64,000 nt of DNA, taken from the NCBI RefSeq assembly GCF_002289565.1, contig NZ_NTFY01000032.1, positions 62,001 through 126,000 of the forward strand, given 5' to 3'. The translations under genes and the position numbers were made by a program. This stretch comes from Rhodopirellula sp. SM50 (GTDB lineage Bacteria; Planctomycetota; Planctomycetia; Pirellulales; Pirellulaceae). Below, piece after piece: positions 59,061-64,000 of the stretch (positions are counted from its first letter, which is position 1; each line of letters starts with the position of its first letter). The notes beneath the pieces are model-generated. The model was not told the origin of the DNA. It saw only the letters and a program-made list of their open reading frames with translations, and searched no databases.

Positions 59061-62000
59061 ATGCTTTGCCTTACAGCCAACGCTGTCAAACACCTCGCCG
59101 ACACGTCCGGCGGGCAATGCAAACACACCGTCATCTGCTTGGTATTGCTGTTGTCCGGTGCCTGTTTCAGCGTCCATTGCCCTGCCCAAGAGCCCACGCT
59201 TTCGGCCGAAGAGCAGCGTGAACGCATCACCGCGGAAAAGTTTTTGGAAGTGTTGTTGCGACGGCCCAACACGGGCACCGCGCTGGACCGCGTGTTCGGG
59301 TACCACATCGGCGTCGGCGACATCGGCGAGTTGATTGACCGCCTGACCGACAAGGCCGAAACCGCGACCGACGAGGAGGAGTCCGGTCGTCACTGGATGG
59401 TCGCGGGGTTGCTGCAACTGCAACGCAGCGAAGACGCCGCTGCGATCGAGGCTTTGGCGGCGGCGGAATCAAAATTACCCGACAACCCGCTGGCCGCCTA
59501 CTACCACGGACAAGCCCTGTTGATGGTCGGTCGCACGGACGAAGCGACCGCGGCGATGCAGCGGGCGATCGATTTGAAACCGTCCCGACAAGACCATCTG
59601 AAGTTCGCCGGTCAACTCGGTCGCTTGTACCAACGCGCCGGAAAAACGGAGGATGCGTTGCGGATCTGGACGCAACTGGAGGAGAGTTTTCCGGGCGACG
59701 ATGGTGTTCGACAACGGATCGCCCGTGTGATGATCGAAGAAGGCGACGTGCAGGGAGCGTTGGCACGGTATGACGCTCTGGCAAAGGACGCGCGCACGCC
59801 GAATGACAAAATCGTGTTTGCCATGCGCGCCGCCGATCTTCGCGGCCAAGCTGGCGATCGCACGACCGCCATCGGCCAATTCGAAACGCTGCTCGGGAAA
59901 CTTCGTCCCGGCAGCTACCTCTATGACGAAGCCCGCCGTCGAATCGAAGCCACATTCCTATCCAGCGGTGACTATGCGGGTCTGGCGGAGTATTACCAAA
60001 CGTGGGTGGACGACCATCCCGAAGATCTGGGCGCGGTCATTCGGCTCGCACGCACGCTGTCGATCCAGGGCCGCGGCCCCGAAGCCTTGTCCTGGTTCGA
60101 AAAAGCAATCGAACTGGCGCCCAGCGATCCCGCGCCGCGATTGGCATTGATCAATGCCCACATCGCCGCAGAAAACTACGCCAAGGCGGCCCAGCAGTAC
60201 GAAACGCTGATCGAGTTGGAACCGAACAATCCGGACCATTTCGTGCGTTGGGGCCAAATCCTGATCGAAAACCGCAAGCAACCCAAAGCAACCCGGATCA
60301 AAGCGGCCGCTGACGTCTGGAAACGACTGGCAAAATCCCGCTCCGACGATGCCGTCATCCAGTCTCAGGTCGCCGATCTGCTACGCGGTGCAGACTTGGT
60401 CGATGACGCGATCGGGCAATACCAAGCCGCCATCACGCTCGCACCCGATCAACCGCAGTACAAGGAATACCTGGGCGAGTACCTGCACCGAATGGATCGC
60501 AAAGAGGAGGCCTTGGAGGTTTGGCGATCGCTGGTCGCCGGCGAGCTCCGCAATCGCAAAACTTTGGTTCGCTTGGCCGAGGTCTTTCACCAATTCGAAC
60601 GCCCGGACCAAGCCTTGGAGATGATGTCGGAGGCCTGTGAGCTGGACCCCACCATCGAAGAGCGATTGCGGTATTCCGAATGGTTGCGTGATGCCGAACA
60701 ATATGATGCGGCATTGGAACAAATCGCCTTGGCCGCCGCTGCGACCGAAAATGTTGACGAACGCGAGCGGGTGTTCGCCGCCGAACTGAAAACCTATCAA
60801 GCCTCGGGCAAACTGGAGCAGCGGATCAAGCAAGCCCGCGCCGAAGCCGAGGCCGAAGGCAGCGACGGTGATGCGTGGCGACGGCTGGCCATCCTGTTCA
60901 ACGCCGCCGGAAAAATCCCGGAGGCGCTCGAGGCGATTGAAAATGCACTCGATCGCGCCCCCAACTCGATCGATGCGCTGGAAATCGCCGCGCGAATGTA
61001 CGAGGATTCGGGGCGGCTTCCCTTGGCGATCGCAAAGCGTCGGTTGCTGGCCGAAACCGATTCGCGCTTTCGCAACGGACACCTTCAGAAACTCTCTTCG
61101 CTGCATTTACGAGTCGGTGAAACCGACCAAGCCGTCGCCGTCGGCAAAGAGTTATTGGCTGCGTCCTCGGGTTCCATCGAAGCCTATCGGTTCTATGCCG
61201 ATTTGTGCGGAAAAATCGGACGGGTCGATCAACGTCTGGACACCCTACGACGCTGCGCGCGGCTGAATCCCCGCAGCAACGAGGCCCAGCAAATGCTCGC
61301 CAGCCAACTGGCCGAGGATTTCAAAACCGATCAGGCGATCGAGCTGTATTGGAAGATGCTCGATAGTGCCGGTGACCTGGACGATCGACGCAACGTCGTC
61401 AGCACGCTGACCGATCTGTACCTGCGGACCAATCGGCTGGACCAATTGATCACGCGGCTGGAAATTCGCGGGCGGGAGTCCGGCGATCGACGCACCACGA
61501 TCGACCTGATCTCGACGGCGCACCAGCAAGCGGGCGATCTGGGACTGGCGCGCCAGGCGCTCGAAGGGCTGTTGGCCGAAGACGGTCGCGACACGTTGCT
61601 ACTGGAACGCTTGGTGTCGCTGGCCGAACAAGCCGGCGAGTACGACCAGGCGGTCGCCTTGCAACGGCAACTGACGCGTTTAGCCCCCGACCGCAAGAAC
61701 GAAGCCCGACTCGCTTCGCTGCTGATCGATATCGGCGAAGTCGACGAAGCACAAACGTTGTGGTTTCGCATGACCGAGACAAGTTCAGATCAGACGCAGT
61801 TGGCACGCAACATCAATCGTCTCTACGCGGCCGGCGAAAATGAAACGGCGATCAAATTGGCGAAACAGATTCTGGAGCGGCAGAGTGACGATTGGGAAAC
61901 ACGTTTCCGGCTGATGGTGCTGCAGGCCGATGAAGGCGACTGGGAAACCGCAGCGCAGACCGCCGACAGCTTGATCGCGATGAACCTGGATGACGCGACG

Positions 62001-64000
62001 CTCCCCGACGGAGGAAAACCGTACGAGCGGACGGTGCGAACCGGCACGGGGCAGACCTACACCCGACCGTCGATTCAAGTCGGGCGGCTTCAGAACATGT
62101 ATCAATTCTATCAGATCGTTGATGATCGATACGGTTACCAATCGACGATGTCGCTGCCACAACCGATGGATTTCGGGCACGCAAAATTGATGGCTCGCTA
62201 TTGCCAACTGAAACAAATGGCCACCCAAGGTTCGGCAATCAAGGACCACTTGGCAACTCTCGAAAAAGCCGCCATGGCCACCGATGCATCGGCCGATCAA
62301 GTCTGGACCTGGTACGAAACCGCAACCATCGCGGCATCAGTCCAGCAAACCTCCTTCATGAGTCCCCAAAACCCCGCCGAGTGGACTCCGATTTGGCGTC
62401 TGGCAGAAGTCGATCAGGAGATCGGGATGTCGCAACTGGCCAGTCTGTTCGTCAATCGCATGAGCTACGCCCAACGGAGCGACATCGAGTTGCAAAAACT
62501 GGCGGATGACCGGATGGATTGGCTGAAATCGAAAGCGGATTCACCGGACGACTCGCTCGCCGACCAATATGGCCGCGGCGCTTCGTGGCAGATGATTTAT
62601 GGCTCCGAACTTCGGATTGCAGGCAGAGAGGAAGACGCGGATCAATATTTCCAACAACACCTCAAGACGGTCATCGAAAATGCTGACTCGGACCGCTTGG
62701 TCGCAGCGATCCAACACGCGTCGGCCTACGGCACCGATGAACAACTCTGGCCGCTGCTGCAAAAAGCGATGGAGCGTCGAGAAGAGATCCAACGGTCCTA
62801 CGGGTACGCGCCCGTGGCTCAATTGCTCTCGTTGTTCACCGCCGAAAAACGCGTCGAAGATGGATTGTCCAAAGGTTCCAGCGATGCGACCTATCGACAA
62901 CGTGTCTTTTCCCTGATGGGCGACGTTCTCAAGGAGCAAGCGGCCAAGCCTCTGCAACGACGCGCGATTCGATTGACTGGAATTGGTGGCCCAAGAAACC
63001 AGGGGCGTGTGGTGGCGGGTCGCTATGTCCAAATCAGTATTGAATTCCCCCCGACCGGGCTCGGGCCGGACGATCAATTTGTGTTCGCCCAACACAGCGT
63101 TTGGGAACGCATGGACGATCACATCGACGAGTGGATCGACTCGCTGCGATCGGGCATCGATGCGTCCGAGTCTCCGCTCGAAGCGATCCACCGTCACGTC
63201 GCCATGGCATCGGTGCTGTATTGGGAAAATCGCGTCGACGAAGCGATCGTTCAATTGGAACAGGCGAACCGTTTGGCAACCTCGGAGTTGCCCCAGATGG
63301 AACCCGAATTGCGTCTGATGTCCGCCGATTTGCTGCTGCGACAAGACCGCAAACGCGAGGCGCTCGATGCGATTGATTCGTTGACCGTCTATGACCAAAA
63401 CACGATGGCCGTTCGCGAATTCGCCGCGGCACGATTGGCCGCGGCGATCGGCGACCGCGACAGGGCGCAAATGGCGGCGCGGCGGTTGTTCGGCGTTCGA
63501 CTCAATACCGACGCACAGATCGAACTGGCCAAGCTGATGCGAAAATTGGACATGCGCCAGCTCGCCTCTGACCTGGTCCGCCGACTCCGCAGCCGCGGTG
63601 GCAGCAACACGGACCAGTTGCAATCGTTGATGACCTACTTCGTCGCGCAAGGCGAAAACGATCAAGCCGCCGAGGTGGCGATGGAGTTGCTACGTCGCAG
63701 TGCACCCTCACGCCGCAGCGGCAACCGGTACACCACGACCAATCAAGTCAGACGTCGCAACGCCCTGCAAACGCTCTCGACGACGGGACGATTGACTTCG
63801 CTGATCGCGGCGACCGAAGAAAAACTCGAAAAAGCCCCCAAGAGTCAACGGATCCGATCCGAGCTGGCCGAACTCTACGTGGCCGCCGGCAAAACGGCGA
63901 AATCACAGGCGCTGCTCGGCGACATGGAACTGACCGACGTCAACAGCACGCGTGCCCTGGAGTCAACCGCTGAACAACTGGTGGCGGCCGGGAAAATGGA
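59061..64000 (+). CDS. Large secreted/membrane TPR-repeat protein (partial, runs off window)
   Basis: Starts at ATG 59061, eight bases after a textbook AGGAGG, and stays open to the end of the window: 1646 codons are visible. A hydrophobic segment ('VICLVLLLSGACFSVHC') near residues 25-42 is a signal or anchor. The rest is built of many TPR units ('LALINAHIAAENYAKAAQQY', 'LIELEPNNPDHFVRWGQIL', 'AALAYYHG'-type helices), forming a superhelical protein-interaction scaffold. Its C-terminus and any further domain are outside the window. The frame was not listed as a closed reading frame because it has no stop here. Divergent from the kinase gene. Confidence 0.85.
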   Translation, partial: MLCLTANAVKHLADTSGGQCKHTVICLVLLLSGACFSVHCPAQEPTLSAEEQRERITAEKFLEVLLRRPNTGTALDRVFGYHIGVGDIGELIDRLTDKAETATDEEESGRHWMVAGLLQLQRSEDAAAIEALAAAESKLPDNPLAAYYHGQALLMVGRTDEATAAMQRAIDLKPSRQDHLKFAGQLGRLYQRAGKTEDALRIWTQLEESFPGDDGVRQRIARVMIEEGDVQGALARYDALAKDARTPNDKIVFAMRAADLRGQAGDRTTAIGQFETLLGKLRPGSYLYDEARRRIEATFLSSGDYAGLAEYYQTWVDDHPEDLGAVIRLARTLSIQGRGPEALSWFEKAIELAPSDPAPRLALINAHIAAENYAKAAQQYETLIELEPNNPDHFVRWGQILIENRKQPKATRIKAAADVWKRLAKSRSDDAVIQSQVADLLRGADLVDDAIGQYQAAITLAPDQPQYKEYLGEYLHRMDRKEEALEVWRSLVAGELRNRKTLVRLAEVFHQFERPDQALEMMSEACELDPTIEERLRYSEWLRDAEQYDAALEQIALAAAATENVDERERVFAAELKTYQASGKLEQRIKQARAEAEAEGSDGDAWRRLAILFNAAGKIPEALEAIENALDRAPNSIDALEIAARMYEDSGRLPLAIAKRRLLAETDSRFRNGHLQKLSSLHLRVGETDQAVAVGKELLAASSGSIEAYRFYADLCGKIGRVDQRLDTLRRCARLNPRSNEAQQMLASQLAEDFKTDQAIELYWKMLDSAGDLDDRRNVVSTLTDLYLRTNRLDQLITRLEIRGRESGDRRTTIDLISTAHQQAGDLGLARQALEGLLAEDGRDTLLLERLVSLAEQAGEYDQAVALQRQLTRLAPDRKNEARLASLLIDIGEVDEAQTLWFRMTETSSDQTQLARNINRLYAAGENETAIKLAKQILERQSDDWETRFRLMVLQADEGDWETAAQTADSLIAMNLDDATLPDGGKPYERTVRTGTGQTYTRPSIQVGRLQNMYQFYQIVDDRYGYQSTMSLPQPMDFGHAKLMARYCQLKQMATQGSAIKDHLATLEKAAMATDASADQVWTWYETATIAASVQQTSFMSPQNPAEWTPIWRLAEVDQEIGMSQLASLFVNRMSYAQRSDIELQKLADDRMDWLKSKADSPDDSLADQYGRGASWQMIYGSELRIAGREEDADQYFQQHLKTVIENADSDRLVAAIQHASAYGTDEQLWPLLQKAMERREEIQRSYGYAPVAQLLSLFTAEKRVEDGLSKGSSDATYRQRVFSLMGDVLKEQAAKPLQRRAIRLTGIGGPRNQGRVVAGRYVQISIEFPPTGLGPDDQFVFAQHSVWERMDDHIDEWIDSLRSGIDASESPLEAIHRHVAMASVLYWENRVDEAIVQLEQANRLATSELPQMEPELRLMSADLLLRQDRKREALDAIDSLTVYDQNTMAVREFAAARLAAAIGDRDRAQMAARRLFGVRLNTDAQIELAKLMRKLDMRQLASDLVRRLRSRGGSNTDQLQSLMTYFVAQGENDQAAEVAMELLRRSAPSRRSGNRYTTTNQVRRRNALQTLSTTGRLTSLIAATEEKLEKAPKSQRIRSELAELYVAAGKTAKSQALLGDMELTDVNSTRALESTAEQLVAAGKM

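Noticed and set aside
62541-63665. A 374-codon reverse-strand frame
   Set aside because: Antisense to the TPR protein, which has a strong start and repeated TPR motifs.

Overview
The window looks like a chromosomal segment of a marine planctomycete of the Pirellulaceae (Rhodopirellula/Stieleria-like). The evidence is a DUF1559 pseudopilin-type protein with a small partner lipoprotein, a DUF1592/DUF1552 cytochrome-Tat pair, a WD40 Ser/Thr kinase, several sulfatases, DUF1080 fusions, a giant ELWxxDGT-repeat/dockerin protein with an N-terminal 'ETLEKRHLLAA' motif, a formaldehyde-activating-enzyme homologue, and many intergenic palindromic repeats. This assignment is inference from gene content; no rRNA or tRNA gene, phage or CRISPR array is visible.

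Layout: (1) 0.1-8.2 kb, housekeeping and accessory genes: HDOD protein, MarR regulator, Ca2+/Na+ antiporter, gamma-glutamyltranspeptidase, DUF1810 protein, DUF1080-esterase fusion and a small three-gene reverse-strand operon. (2) 8.3-19.1 kb, rhamnose block: AraC regulator divergent from L-rhamnose isomerase (rhaA), an NCS1-like permease, a 65-aa membrane protein, a secreted GH78 alpha-L-rhamnosidase, a GxxExxY protein and a secreted sulfatase. (3) 19.2-26.2 kb, regulation: an unusual AraC-PAS-histidine kinase-receiver fusion, an ECF sigma factor coupled to a FecR/LamG protein, and the DUF1559 protein with its lipoprotein. (4) 26.3-34.4 kb, tight co-directional saccharolytic operon: DUF1080-GH78, sulfatase, Tat-exported (alpha/alpha)-toroid protein, BNR_4 beta-propeller with ulvan-lyase-like residues, and an internally deleted sulfatase. 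(5) 34.6-39.4 kb, poorly conserved small reverse-strand genes embedded in repeats. (6) 39.7-50 kb: giant ELWxxDGT/lipase-like/dockerin protein, Fae homologue, a low-complexity His/Cys/Gly-rich membrane-tethered protein, DUF4405 protein and a lipoprotein. (7) 50.1-55.2 kb: DUF1592-DUF1552-hypothetical operon. (8) 55.1-64 kb: reverse-strand Ser/Thr kinase with WD40 repeats and the start of a large TPR protein running off the window.

Blocks 2 and 4 together read as a utilisation locus for a sulfated, rhamnose-containing polysaccharide. Ulvan is the best candidate: sulfatases remove sulfate, the lyase-like proteins cut the chain, the GH78 enzymes release rhamnose, and the permease, RhaA and AraC regulator handle the sugar. 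The substrate is inferred, not shown.

The most novel sequence signals are a 135-136 bp MITE-like element present three times, each copy flanked by 10-bp direct repeats and two of them inserted at the same place in a second palindromic repeat; the AraC-histidine kinase fusion; a beta-sandwich-like tail shared by the GH78 enzyme and a neighbouring sulfatase; and a possible +1 frameshift joining two overlapping small membrane-protein reading frames.
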